This document shows positions 14,332 through 26,345 of a DNA stretch of 64,000 bases, in pieces; position 1 is the stretch's first letter; each line of letters begins with the position of its first letter. Both the position numbers and the translations under genes were made by a program. Under the pieces are notes generated by a model. That model was not told where the DNA came from, ran no database searches, and was given only the letters and a program-made list of their open reading frames with translations. The DNA lies in assembly GCF_050947335.1 (NCBI RefSeq), contig NC_134991.1:5518001-5582000 (forward strand), in the 5' to 3' direction. Origin of the DNA: Megachile rotundata (taxonomy: Eukaryota > Arthropoda > Insecta > Hymenoptera > Megachilidae).

Positions 14332-15900
14332 TCTCCCATGAGCACCTCTATTTCCAATAAATATCACTCTAAATTAATCAGAGATCACAATAGCAATGCT
14401 ATTAAATTTTCCAAGGAGTCGAATGCGGTCGTCATTTTCATCACCGAGCGTGGAAATCAAAGTGGCGGATCCTTTGACGTCCCCCACGTTAAATCCATGG
14501 CATCCCCTACTTCGACAGAGGATAAACGTTTAACGCGGACTAAGGGCGCCACCAATCTCGTACAAAACCCTCTTCCTCGTTCCAGCATATTTATTTCGAT
14601 GAATGACAGCGTGTTCACGAAGTGTTAAGAGAGAAAGTGACGTGAGAGCAGAAAGCGTTTCATCGAACGGGTTCTAAACGGGTCGAAATCTTAATACCAA
14701 AGCTCCTCGGAGTTTATTATTTCTCTCGAAAAAGTTTCTCGTTAAAACGTGCAGGGTTTACCTGAAACTTTCGAGCGGATACAATTACCGAATAGAATCG
14801 AGAATCTCATTATGTTCTACCTCTCCGCAGCGTTTAATATTAAAGTCAATAGAGGCTCGTTTTGTTCGATAAACAAATTATCTGGCGTCTCTTTCATTTT
14901 TTTTGTCCGGTGCTCCGCTCGCAACGCGCAATTGGAAAGAGAATTTACACGCCGCTTTTAAATCGTGCAAACAGACTATTGTTGTCGAACAATAAAAATC
15001 TATATACCCCTTCGTCAATCAACGTTTTTCGCCGTTTCATTCGGTCGAGCTAAAATTTGCCGATTTCGCTTGGCAAACGTTAAGCCATTCGCGTATAACC
15101 ACTTTGCTGTTGGAATGTATTCAAAGAATAAATGAAAAATCCCTTTTGCGGTGCACCGATGGAAATGTCCACAAAAGGCAAAAACGACGCGCAGAGGGGG
15201 GTAGGAAAATAAAAAATGTGCACGCTCTTTCCGGTGCAAATGATCCGCTCGAAACACAGATATGGAACGCAAATAAAAAGTGTTCGCACGCTTTAGGCGT
15301 GAAATCGATTTCTATGAGAGCGAACCGGGCCAACTTTCGACAAAGCAAATTTCGCTTCGATGCCGGACTACGAGCTTACCTGAGCCCGTTCTAACCATTT
15401 GCAACTTGTTTCCGCGTTTAACGATGGATGAAAGCGGTAATGGTTGTTAGTCCACGGTTTAATTCCTCTTACCAACGACGTATCCTTCGCTTTATTTCTC
15501 CAGACACGTTCGCTGGAAATGTTCTCCGCGAGACATCTTGTTTCCGTTGCGTAGTTTCAGATAAAATTGGGTCAGTTTTAAAGGGCTTTTATATCGCTAC
15601 GTTGTTACGTTTCAAAATATACGCTTTGTTATTGCTTATATAAAAGTACGCTAACACTTGTTCAATTTAACGCTCAAGATGCGAGGATAATAGTTACGTG
15701 TTTCAGTACTTTTAACGTGGTTTGGTTAATCCATTCGAGACGATCTTTTTCTGAACATTCGAGGAGCGAAATTTTTCTTTTTCTTTATATTGTTCATTTT
15801 TAATAAAAAAATTCCTGAAACCCAAAATTTCCAAAATAGATTAAAAAAAAAATAAACCGACCTCACATCCCCCGCAACTCCTACAATTCCTAAACAAACC
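14332..15900. other. Unique sequence, no gene seen
   Basis: 14440-15640 has a more even base composition and several 60-96-residue frames on both strands, including 15104-15394 and its antisense. None is recognisable. Confidence 0.45.
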
Positions 15901-16470
15901 AGTTCGACGCGTAGTAATACTAACGCGTAGTAATTCGATGTGTAGTAATACTAACTCGTGGTGATTCGACGCGTAGTAGTACTAACGCGTGGTGATTCGA
16001 CGCATGATAATTCGACGCGTAGTAGTACTAACGCGTGGTAATTCGACGCATAGTAGTATTAACGCGTGGTGATTCGACGCGTGGTAATTCTAATGCGTGG
16101 TAATTCCACGCGTTGTAATTCTAATAAGTGGTAATCCCACTCGCTGTAATTCTACGTTTGGTAGTCCCACGCGTCGTAATTCTACGCTTGGTAATTCCAC
16201 GCGTCGTAATTCTACGCTTGGTAATTCCACGCGTGGTAATTCTACTACATGGTAATTCCACGCGTGGGAATTCTAATTTGTGATAGTTCCACGTGTCGTA
16301 ATTCTACGCTTGGTAATTCCACGCGTGGTAATTCTAATGCGTGGTAATTCCACGCGTGGTAATTCTAATGAGTGGTAGTCCTACGGGTCGTAATTCTATG
16401 CTTGGTAATTCGACGCGTAGTAGTTCAACACGTGGTAATTCGACGCGTGGTAATCCGACGCGTGATAACT
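15901..16470 (-). repeat. ACGCGT-rich minisatellite in reverse orientation, 31-bp dimers
   Basis: 15901-16085 is the reverse complement type of the 11.4-kb dimers. From 16086 on, 15-bp (GGTAATTCCACGCGT) and 16-bp (GGTAATTCTAATGCGT) units alternate. The core CCACGCGTGG is a perfect palindrome. Confidence 0.88.
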
Positions 16471-17125
16471 CCTAAAGTTCCTAAAACAAACCAATCCAAA
16501 TAAACTTCAGTAAAAATAAATCCTTGCAAATATGTAAATTCAAGTTCAACCTAATAGTGTCCGAAACCAAAGAGGATACAATTTACAATTCTCGCTTAAA
16601 ATATCAGAAGATGGTCGAAGAAGATTCATCCTGCATTTCGACATCATAACCTGTTCAAATACAAAACGCTCGTCCGCTGTCTTATTTCCGTCACAGAAAA
16701 ATCCATCGACGATTTGTTACCCCTTTTCGTCCTCTGCGGAATCTTCGCGGCAAGAATTGATTGTCCTTGCCCGAAGGAAATTGATGTTGTCAAGACCGAG
16801 GAGCGAGAGGTTGCGCGCCAGCCGAAGAAATTCGCATCCAGGTACCCCCCTGGGCTGACTGGCTGACTTTTCGTACACGAATTTTCTGACAAATCGTGCG
16901 CCCGAATCCGTGATTTTAAAATGCAGCTGTTCGCGCACGTGCACCGCATAAACGACGGCATTATACGGTATGGTAGTTCTTCGTGAGTCTTCGTACGACG
17001 TCGATTCCGCGACACTCGTACATTCGCGTGCAATGGTGCTCTCTTTTGGAGAACGTTCGGGTTAATAAGTTTAGGTTAAGTTATGCTTTAAGTTAGGCAC
17101 TTGGGAATTTGATAATCTGAATTTG
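16471..17125. other. Unique spacer between an ACGCGT array and a C-rich array
   Basis: It holds a 129-residue minus frame (16644-17033) with no family resemblance; 16640-17050 is GC-richer than its surroundings. Confidence 0.4.
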
Positions 17126-17604
17126 GTACATGTTCAAATTTTCAAACTCGGAATTCTCTAATTCTCAAACCTTCAATTCCCTACATTCTTAAATCTCCAA
17201 ATCCTCAAATCTTCAAATCTTCAAAAACCCCAAATTTTCAAATCCTCAAACTTCCAAATCTTCAAACCTTCAAATCTTCAAAAACCTCAAACTCTCAAAT
17301 CTCCAAATCCTCAGATTTCGAAATCTTCAAAACCCCAAATTCTCAAATCTCCAAATCTTCAAATCCTGAAATCTTCAAAACCCTAAATTTTCAAATCCTC
17401 AGAACCAAATCTCCAAATCCTCAGAACCAAATCTCCAAATCCTCAAGGCCCCAAATTCCCAAATCTCCAAATCCTCAAACCTCCAAAAATCTTCTAATTC
17501 CCAAATCCCCAAATCCTCCAAACTCCTTACCCAAATCTCTCCTAAATTCCAAAAATCTCCAACTAACCTCCTCAAACTCCCAAGTTCCCAACTTTCCAAA
17601 CGTC
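17126..17604. repeat. C-rich array, 8-bp unit (AAATCTTC / AAATCCTC)
   Basis: Nearly the whole stretch divides into 8-bp units such as AAATCTTC, AAATCCTC and AAACTTCC with occasional one-base insertions (AAAAACCCC). Confidence 0.88.
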
Positions 17605-19049
17605 AAAATCAGTAAATTCGCAGCTTGCCTACTCGCTGCAAGAAGCGTGCGTTGCACCGAGCTGTACACGCATGCGTCATGTTACACGGGCGAAACAGCC
17701 GGTGTATGACAAGACCGTCTGACACACGTGTAGATATAAGGAGATGAGGTCTATTGTTCATTGTGCTCCGCTGGCAGCGTGCTCCAGGTTCCTCGTAAAC
17801 GGCCAGATTGCTGGCGTAAGTGAATTTCCGCAGGTGATTTCGTTCAGCACAACGACCGTCAAGACATAGCCACTTCTGTACCGGCACGAGCGGATCCCGG
17901 ACGTTTTGTAACCAGCTCGTGATAAGGCAGCTTACAGAAATGGGGCATTTTGCGAAGTTTACATAGGGTGATAATAATAACACGAAAATTTAACGCGGTA
18001 CCGAGGATCCTGTATATTCGATAGGTAAACGAAATAAAGTATTTAGGGTCGTTAGATGAACGAAATAACCCTAGGTGCAAATTTCGAAGTACATCAAGTA
18101 TCTGTATCGCCCGATAATTAAAATCGAACGGACGGCCATAATTGAAGCGAAAGATCCGTAACAAGGAGAAGAAACGGCGAATCGGTGAATGCTAATATAG
18201 CCGGCGTAATTGAATTTCAATGAAGACTCCGTTTCCGCGTTCGGAACCGTTTTAATCGTTCGTGTAGGATCAACGAGGATGAACAGGAGACAATAAGACA
18301 GACGAAGAGGAGAAATAATACAAATACCGAGGATGCTACAACGATTACGTTCGCGGGGTTAAAGACCTCGTAGATCTTAAAGGTGCCCTTCGTTAGCTGA
18401 GCCGGTAATAAAGGACTCGGGTTTTTTGCATTGGAAACGTTTACTGTTGCCGCAGCCTTCCTGAAAGCCTGAGACCTACTCGCGTGGCGGGACACTCGAG
18501 TCCGCTAATTAACGTGGCTGACTCATGATGTCACTCGACAGGTAGATGCACGCTCTTGTAAAGGTCACGTCCACTGGTGTGAAACACTTGACCCATACTG
18601 TGGGACCGGCATTATTCTCCACCGAGCTTTTCCACCCTACACTGAATATTCCCAGAGTAACAACACGACCGCGGAGACACTGGCGATCGTAAAGTACACA
18701 CGAATATGGCACGAACAACAAACCCGAGACATATTTCTGTTTCTCTACAGTGCTTAGACGTTCGCTTAATTCTTACCTAAACCCTGATGCCCTGCAAATT
18801 ATGTACCGTAAACCAGACATGTGGGTATCTCTTAGTTGGGGGCATTGACTTAACTTTAGGGAGACCTTGTAGTATTTTGTCTAACATGTAATTGTTAACA
18901 ATTTTTCTTTGTTGAATTCATATATAGTTATATATAGTTATTCATATATATTGTATGTATAACTTGACTTTAATTTGAAAGGAAATCTCAAAAATATTTT
19001 TACTGAAAAATTATGAGATGGCAGCACATTATGAAAAATGTTGCTTATG
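17605..19049. other. Unique sequence with two unassigned minus-strand frames
   Basis: The frame at 17609-17983 (124 residues) is Cys-rich in places (QKWLCLDGRCAERNHLRKF). The frame at 18217-18495 (92 residues) contains a strongly hydrophobic stretch (VIVVASSVFVLFLLFVCLIV). Neither matches a family I know, and no splice or promoter support was seen. Confidence 0.4.
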
Positions 19050-19465
19050 CTAATTCTACGCTTGGTAATTCCACGCGTGGTAATTCTAATTCGTGGTAAT
19101 TCCACGCGTTGTAATTCTAATGCGTGGTAATTCCACGCGTTGTAATTCTAATAAGTGGTATTCCCACGTGTCGTAATTCTACGCTTGGTAATTGGACGCG
19201 TGGTAATTCTAATGCGTGGTAATTCCACGCGTTGTAATTCTAATGCGTGGTAGTCCCACGCGTCGTAATTCTACGCTTGATAATTCCACGCTTGGTAATT
19301 CCACGTGTGGTAATTCTAATGAGTGGTAATTCCACGCGTTGTAATTCTAATGCGTGGTAATTCCACGCGTGGTAATTCTAATGAATGGTAGTCCCACGCG
19401 TCGTAATTCTACGGTTGGTAATTCGTCGCGTAGTAGTTCAATACGTGGTAATTCGACGCGTGGCT
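19050..19465 (-). repeat. ACGCGT-rich minisatellite, reverse orientation, palindromic core
   Basis: It uses the same GGTAATTCCACGCGT / GGTAATTCTAATGCGT alternation as 16.1 kb, and it ends with the same AGTAGTTCAA.ACGTGGTAATTC junction. The two arrays probably share a recent common source. Confidence 0.88.
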
Positions 19466-21171
19466 AAGGTATATCAAAATAAAATAGTTCTATACAAAAT
19501 AGTAATAAAAATAGAACATGAAAAACGTATGAAAGAATGAAATATATACATATGTGTATAAGTGTATAATATATGTAAAGAATATATAAAGGCAGAAATA
19601 AAATTATTGCTCAGAATTTGAACCTTCGCTATTGAAGATCAAGGATGTGGACATTTAACATTTTAGAGTTCTGAATTTTTAATATAAGATTTAAAAATCC
19701 CTGTTAGATTGTGAATAATTCTTAGTATAAAATAATTTGATGTTATGCAGATGGAGAGCCAAGGAGATTTTGAAAAGAAAATGGTGGAAAATGGTGTAGG
19801 AAATTTGAAAGATATACTAGTGGACGAAATATCTGGTCTAAAGTTGAGAAAAGGCCGGCAACCTGCCACTGGCCAAGACTAATTTGAACTTTTCGCCGAA
19901 GTTTCTGGTGACAAATTATCCCCGGCGAGAATGGAGTGGTGCTCGCGATTCAACGTGAAATTTTATTACATTACACCCGTAAGACCCTCGTACACGTGTT
20001 CGTGTAGGGACAGGGGTAGGGGACAGCACACACTAGGGAATGAAAAATGAAGGGTTCAACGACGACAGAGAAACATTCTAACGTGTAAATGAATTTGCAG
20101 CAACGTAACGGCCAATAATGTCACGCGCAAACATCGTTACTTCGCGTTGCATTTGTCGTTACGCGGACCCTTTATGGTACCGGCTGAACTGTTAAACAAA
20201 TATTTTCGTTTCGAATGAAAATTAATGTCTCCCGCATCCTCTTCGTTCCACTTTTCCAATCTGTCCCTCTCCGGGAAGGATACTCGTGTTTGCAGCGTAG
20301 AAATTTTTAAGAGAGTTCGTTAATGAACGTACGAAAAAAAAGAACGTGCCGCTTATAGCGAAGAAATAATGTTCGATAAGCTTGTTACAAGAATTTCATC
20401 CGGATCTCGAAAGTAGTTTGAAAGTTAAATTAATTCTAGTATAAATATGCAAATCCCGTAATATTGTGTAACCCAGTTGGCTGGCAAAGTGTCAAGTAAT
20501 TTGTCAGAAACTTTTCCGAAGTATCATCCGACATTGGCTATAACATTAATTATACAGCTAGTATATAAGTTCGAGTTTCTTCGTTACGTTTTTACGCTCC
20601 TCGAACTTCATCCTCCGATGTTTAATCTATGAAAAATAAAATCAGAACTCCTTCGCCTACTGCTGCAGAATTTTGCAGTGTATAAACGTGTTACTTTGAA
20701 TGCGCAATATACAACGAAAGAATATGATTGCAATCAAATGTTGGTCAAACACGTGATAGACGAAGCAATCACGACCATAGTCGAATCTAGTTCCAAAACC
20801 ACGGTGTAACCATCGCCGTGTACTTCCATAAATGAGCCCGGCGTTAACTTATCCCGACGGACTTATAAATCGACGACTGATTGAATACCTCGTTCAGAAT
20901 CCTCGAACACGTTCGAATCGATCGGACTCGTATCGTTTTTCAGCAACTATTACTGCTAACCCAGCTGCAATTGGAGCTCTATAAAATCATCGAAATCGAG
21001 ATCGTTCGTGATACTTGGGTCGAATTGTCAAGATATGTAGGAAAGTATTTTTCAAATGACTAATTCTTTTGCCAAAATCACTTATTCATATTCTTACAGA
21101 GAATTTAGACTCTTTGAACATTAAAAGTGAAGACGCAAGAATTTATAACTTCAAGTCAATGCTACAACGAT
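19466..21171. other. Unique sequence, no gene seen
   Basis: AT-rich to about 19870, then a more balanced composition to 21060. Only short frames of 60-68 residues. Confidence 0.45.
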
Positions 21172-21360
21172 CAAGTATCAAATATCAAGTATCAAGTATC
21201 AAGTATCAAGTATCAAGTATCAAGTATCAAGTATCAAGTATGAAGTATCAAGTATCAAGTATCAAGTATCAGGTATCGAGTATCGAGTATCGAGTATCAA
21301 GTATCAGGTATCAAGTATCAAGTATCAAATATCAAATATCAAGTATCAGGTATCAAGTTA
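21172..21360. repeat. CAAGTAT heptamer tandem array
   Basis: About 25 copies of CAAGTAT with variants CGAGTAT and CAGGTAT. Three units (21 bp) give a seven-residue repeat in the + frame, an artefact. Confidence 0.92.
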
Positions 21361-21528
21361 ATGATCAGTACTAAAATCAGTATCAAGTCAGTTTTACCAA
21401 AATCTTCTGTTCTCATAGTTTGAGATGACATGCAAATAAGACACCCAAAAATTCAGGACCCTTAATGAAAAAGTCATGCGGAAAGAGACGAAAGATAAAT
21501 TTGCATAAATGAATTGGTAAATGCGAAC

Positions 21529-21982
21529 TTCCCAAATTCCGAATTCCACAACTCCTGATTTCCAAAATTCCCAAATTTCATAAATTTCCCAAAACCTCCA
21601 AAATTTCCAAATTTCCCAAAAATTCCCTATATTCCCGAAATTTCAAAAATTCCAGAACTTCAAAAATTTCTAAATATCCCACAATTCCCAAAATTTCAGA
21701 TATTCCCAAAATTTCAAAAATTCCCAAAGTCCCAAACTTCCAAATCTTAAAATTTCCAAATCCCAAAATTCCCAATTTCCCAAATTCCCGAATCCTAAAA
21801 TTCCCGAATCCCAAAATTCCCGAATCCCAAAATTCCCAAATTCCCGAATTCCCGAATCCCAAAATTCCTAAGTTGTTAATTTTTTAAATTCCTAAATTCC
21901 TAAAGTCCCAAACTTCCAAGTCTTAAAATTTCTAAATCCCGAAATTCCCAAAATTCCCAAAATCCCCAAAATTCCCAAAATA
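21529..21982. repeat. C-rich AAAATTCCC array, 8/9-bp units
   Basis: Repeats of CCCAAAATTCC, CCCGAATCC and TTCCAAATC. It shares the segment AAAGTCCCAAACTTCCAA with the 14.1-kb array. Confidence 0.85.
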
Positions 21983-22500
21983 AAGCCCCTTAAGTACAAC
22001 CCCTAAAAGGGCTAAAAAGTTGTAGGGCGATCAAGGTCGAATTTGCTCGGTTCCTAAACAGAAAACTGGCGATGCCGCAGAGCAGTTTTCGGGTTAAAGA
22101 TCTCGTTGGAACGGTGGCAAAAAGTCGTAGCGAGTGGTGGATCGATGCCACAGCAGCGACAGCGTGGCTCCAGCCAACAGACGTCGTCGTCGTCCCGTAC
22201 CGTCGCATATATACAGCTGTACACACCCCCATACCCCTATCCACCCCATTGCCATTCCCATTCCAACGATCTCCTCATCTCCATCGCCATCTACGCTCAT
22301 CCCCCTTTCGCGTTCCACTCCTTTACCTTCGGGCTCTGAGGGCGTCCTCGTCGCCCTCTCCTCTCGTACCAACCCTACCCCTCCTCCTCTTTCTTCCTTC
22401 CTTCCTAACCCCTTTATACCCCTTCAACCATCCCCTCGTTCGCCTCTGGGCGCTCTAATACGGCTACGAAGCGCCACGGTTGTACTTATGAGAATGTAAC
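21983..22500. other. Pyrimidine-rich, GC-rich stretch
   Basis: 22220-22450 is almost all C and T on the + strand, with repeats of CCCCATACCCCTATCC and CTCCTCTTTCTTCC type. Several frames on both strands result from this composition. It may be a regulatory or triplex-prone tract. Confidence 0.45.
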
Positions 22501-22929
22501 CCACATTTCGACCTAATGTTATTTCCGGTTTGCTCGGGAAACGTATTGTGAGACACGATGAATACCGTCTCGATATCTGTCACCTTAATGGCATTAGGAA
22601 TACTTTCTTTATATGTGGGGTGTTTTGACCGGATGGTCGTCAGATATTTAGGTTTCGGGATAGATTCTTCGGCTTTCAAGTTTATTTATAATAGTTCTAA
22701 AGTATGATGAATTAATAAATTGTAGAATTTATACATTTCTGAATATGTGAATATTTGAGTAGCTGTGTTTCTGAATTCCTGTTGGGAGTCCTTAAATTTT
22801 CGAATTGGTATATTTGCAAATTTCTAAAAATTCGAGTATCTAAATTTCTGAATTGCTACATTTCTGAACCTGCTTTCTGAGTCTTCAGATTTCTAAATTA
22901 CTATATAGCACAATTTCTAAAAATCCGTG

Positions 22930-23480
22930 TCCCTAAATTTTCAAATCCCTAAATTCCCAAATACTTATACTCACAAGTCCCTATACCCCCAATTTTCTAC
23001 CCCTCCCTACCTCTCCCAAATCCCTAAATCCCCAAATCCCTGCACTCCCAAATCCCTACCCCCCCAAATCCCTAGACCCCCAAATCTCTAAATCCCCAAA
23101 TCCCTACACTCCCAAATCTTTACACCTCCAAATCCCTAAATTTCAAAACACCTGTACTCCCAAATCTCTACACCCCCAAATATCTAAATCCCTATACACC
23201 CAAATCTCTACACCCCCAAATCCCTACACTCCCAAATCCCTACACCCTCAAATCCCTAAATCCCCAAATCCATACACCCCCAAATCCCTAAATCTCCAAA
23301 TCCCTAAATCCCCAAATCCCTACACTCTCAAATCCCAACACCCCCAAATCCCTGAATTTCCAAATCTCCATCTCAAACTTCTACCTCCCCAAATCCCCTA
23401 ATTTCCCAAATCCACAAACTCTAAAATTTCAACCCCCTATCTCTCCACTCCCCGAATTCCAAAATTGCCAGAGCTCTCAA
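22930..23480. repeat. C-rich array, 16-bp unit (CCAAATCCCTACACCC)
   Basis: Consecutive 16-bp units such as CCAAATCCCTACACTC and CCAAATCTTTACACCT can be read off directly. A decayed AT-rich margin reaches back to about 22720. Confidence 0.88.
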
Positions 23481-23939
23481 CCCACTACCAAATTATTCAT
23501 ACTGACCGTGAATAAATGAATGAGGTTAGAATTAATAAACGACGTATATCTGTATAAGGTTACGTGCTATTTTGTAAACGGCACCCGCTCTGTAATCCGA
23601 TATACATTAGCCGAATATCTTACGCGGTTGCTGGCTAATTTCGCGACACGTAAACCTACTCCCTTAGAGTGATGGCCCCGAATACCATGAGAAGTTTCAT
23701 CCGTCCCTGGCTACAGTTACGTCTATATCGCGCACAGACGCATTGGGAATAGAAGTGCAATCCACATTCCGGAATGTTACATCCTCCCGACGAGCATTGT
23801 CGCAAATACGACTCTCTTATAACGTGCTTGTTCAATGTTATCTGGCCGAGTTGTGGCTTTCTATAGGGTAGTGAAAAATTATCGTACCGATTAGAAAAAC
23901 GCTTCGCCTCGAAGAACGGACATTTTCTTTAATGTCCTC

Positions 23940-24087
23940 GAGATGTGTTGCGAATAGAAATCTTTCATAATTTTTGTTTCTACTTAAATATGGTAGAATT
24001 TGTAAACCTTGAGATGTGTCCGTGTTGTAAATAGAAGAAATCTTTCATAATTTTTGTTTCTTAAATATGGTAGAATTTGTGAACCTT
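23940..24087. repeat. 71-bp tandem duplication
   Basis: GAGATGTGT at 23940 and again at 24011, each followed by GAAATCTTTCATAATTTTTG and a TTAAATATGGTAGAATTTGT segment. Confidence 0.85.
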
Positions 24088-24975
24088 GCAGAAATTCTTT
24101 TCATAATAGCTGATTCAAGGAGACGTATTATGCAATAAATACACCGTTTCCATACGTGAAAACGTTTCGAAGATCACAATACATATTCAAGTTATTCAAA
24201 GTATGCATACAAATTTTTTCTTTAGAAAATGTCCATAAAAGATTCTTTCAGAAGGTTAAAAACAGTTTAAGGTTTCAATGCGATTTCAATGCTCAACCGG
24301 TCCCCGACAAAAAGCCTTCGGTGTTGCTTCAATTACACCAATTGCACCCTCGAGTAGCGTCATTAACACCGATTACCATTTATGGTACCGTAAGACTTTC
24401 GCCGCAAAAACGAACCTTGTCGAGTAATTTGAATCCTGTGTTAGCGTCGTGCTGCACGCTCGGAACATCCAAAACTTGAGAACATTTCGCAACAACGATA
24501 CAACGTGTAACAACCTCGTCCTTTACGTCTCGCCACCCCATAAATATAAACGTACCACCCCTCCGTAAAGTACCCCTGGTGGATCCTTTTTTTTACTCCT
24601 TCTTTGCTGCTGTGTCCTTGCGCGGCGAGAAACTGTTGGAGTTTGTAATTAATTTTCATGGCTTGGCGACGCGATATCAACCCTTCCGAATGTTTGCTAA
24701 TCTACGGAGAGAGAAATTTTGACCTTCGTGGTTACCATGATAGCTTGGTTGTTGAGGGGACGCGTTTTATCGCTGGAGTTACTGTCTGCGTTGGTACGTC
24801 AGTTGCTTGTTGAGAAGTTATAAGGTGTGCCATTTGTTTTCATCTCTAATTTTGGAAATTTGTTAACAGGTTTGTGAATTCTACGAATTCTGGAGGTTAC
24901 AAGTTTGTATGTCCTCAAATTCTCAAGTTTTCGAGTTCGTACTTCTGCAAATTCTCAAGCAATCAAATTCGTATA
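24088..24975. other. Unique sequence up to the foldback element
   Basis: It has a 107-residue plus frame (24156-24479) and a 79-residue minus frame, neither recognised. Confidence 0.4.
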
Positions 24976-25723
24976 CAGGGTGTTACCTGTAACGCTACTC
25001 ACGATTTTTCTCCCACTTGCAGCCACCTTACGAAAAAAAGTTTAGAATAAAATTTGCAGGGTATGAAGTGCACAATAGATATTAGTAAAGCAAATTTTGA
25101 AAACAGTTTGTTCTCTTGGCAAAGTCAAGGTCACCTTGGGTTTTTTAAATACGAACATACATTTTTTTTTATTCATAGCTTTAGAGGACATCGAGACGAA
25201 TTCAAAATATATATTACATTATATTTTTATTAACATATTACTCGATTTACAGAAGTGGAAATGTGAAGTAAAAGACTGGAATATTATGTGATGGAAGGCG
25301 GCATATGTTACATTTTGAACATGTAATTAAATAAAGTGTATTTTTCTTATATTCTAGTCGCGTGTTTACATTCAGTGATCTCTTTGGAACCAAATAATGG
25401 TTACCCTACCAAAGTCAAAAGCTAAGTACTTCACATTTTTCCACTTCTGTAAATCGAGTAATATGTTAATAAAAATATAATGTAATATATGTTTCGAATT
25501 CGTCTCGATGTCCTCTAAAGCTATGAATAAAAAAAAATGTATGTTCCTATTTAAGAAACCCAAGGTGACCTTGACTTTGCCAAGAAAACAAACTGTTTTC
25601 AAAATTTGCTTTACTAATATCTATTGTGCACTTCATACCCTGCAAATTTTATTCTAAACTTTTTTTCGTAAGGTGGCTGCAAGTGGGAGAAAAATCGTGA
25701 GTAGCGTTACAGGTAACACCCTG
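24976..25723. mobile_element. Non-autonomous foldback element with ~294-bp inverted arms
   Basis: The left arm (24976-25268) and right arm (25430-25723) are near-identical inverted copies that begin CAGGGTGTTAC and end GTAACACCCTG. Both ends are flanked by TATA (24972-24975 and 25724-25727), a plausible target-site duplication. The 160-bp centre is unique. Each arm has a short open frame starting KTVC.LGKVKVTLGFLN; the two read the same because the arms are inverted copies, and no transposase is present. This is a foldback-type MITE of unknown superfamily; TA-type targets would suit Tc1/mariner or piggyBac-like elements. Confidence 0.8.
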
Positions 25724-25739
25724 TATATTCAAGTAGTCA

Positions 25740-26345
25740 AGCATCCTAATTAGCCACAAGTTCTCAAGTTTCTAAGTTCTGAAGTTCTTGTAATTCGCAT
25801 ATGTGCAAGTTCTTAAGTCTCCAAGTTTCTACACACTCAAATGTCAAAACTTTGAAGTTATCAAATTTTTGCACTCCCAAATTCCCAAACTTTCAAACTC
25901 TCAAGTCCCTAAATGTTTACACCCCCAAATTTCTAAATGCTCAAACTCTCAAGTCCTCAAATTTCTACACCCCCAAATTCCTAAATTCTCAAACTCTCAA
26001 ATACTCAAATTTCTACACCTCTAAATTCCTAAATTCTCAAACTCTCACATCCCCAAATTTCTTCACCCCCAAATTCCTAAATTCTCAAACTCTCAAATGC
26101 CCAAATTTTTACACCCCCAAATTCCTAAATTCTCAAACTCTCACATCCCCAAATTTCTTCACCCCCAAATTCCTAAATTCTCAAACTCTAAAGTCCCAAA
26201 ATTCTTCTATCCCTAATTCTCTACATCCCCAAAATCCCTACACCCCCAAATCTCTACACCCTAAAATCCCTACATCCCCAAATCCCCACCTCCCCAAATT
26301 TCAACACCCACAAATCTCCAAACCCTCAAATCCACAAATTTCCAA
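25740..26345. repeat. C-rich array, 48-bp higher-order unit (three 16-mers)
   Basis: Between 25880 and 26190 a 48-bp unit recurs, marked by CAAATTTCTACACCCC, CAAATTCCTAAATTCT and CAAACTCTCAAGTCCT. Because 48 is a multiple of three it gives a 189-residue open frame made of 16-residue repeats. Confidence 0.88.

Noticed and set aside
15901..16470. CRISPR-like regular repeats
   Set aside because: Units are contiguous tandem repeats without unique spacers, and the sequence is from an animal nuclear genome.
17609..17983. 124-residue partly Cys-rich minus frame
   Set aside because: No regular cysteine spacing or known domain; candidate splice sites lack a pyrimidine tract.
18217..18495. 92-residue minus frame with a hydrophobic stretch
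   Set aside because: A membrane-like segment alone is weak evidence; T/A-rich DNA often yields one. No signal peptide or family match.
25097..25602. Near-identical 64- and 76-residue frames on opposite strands
   Set aside because: They are the two arms of the foldback element; no transposase motif is present.
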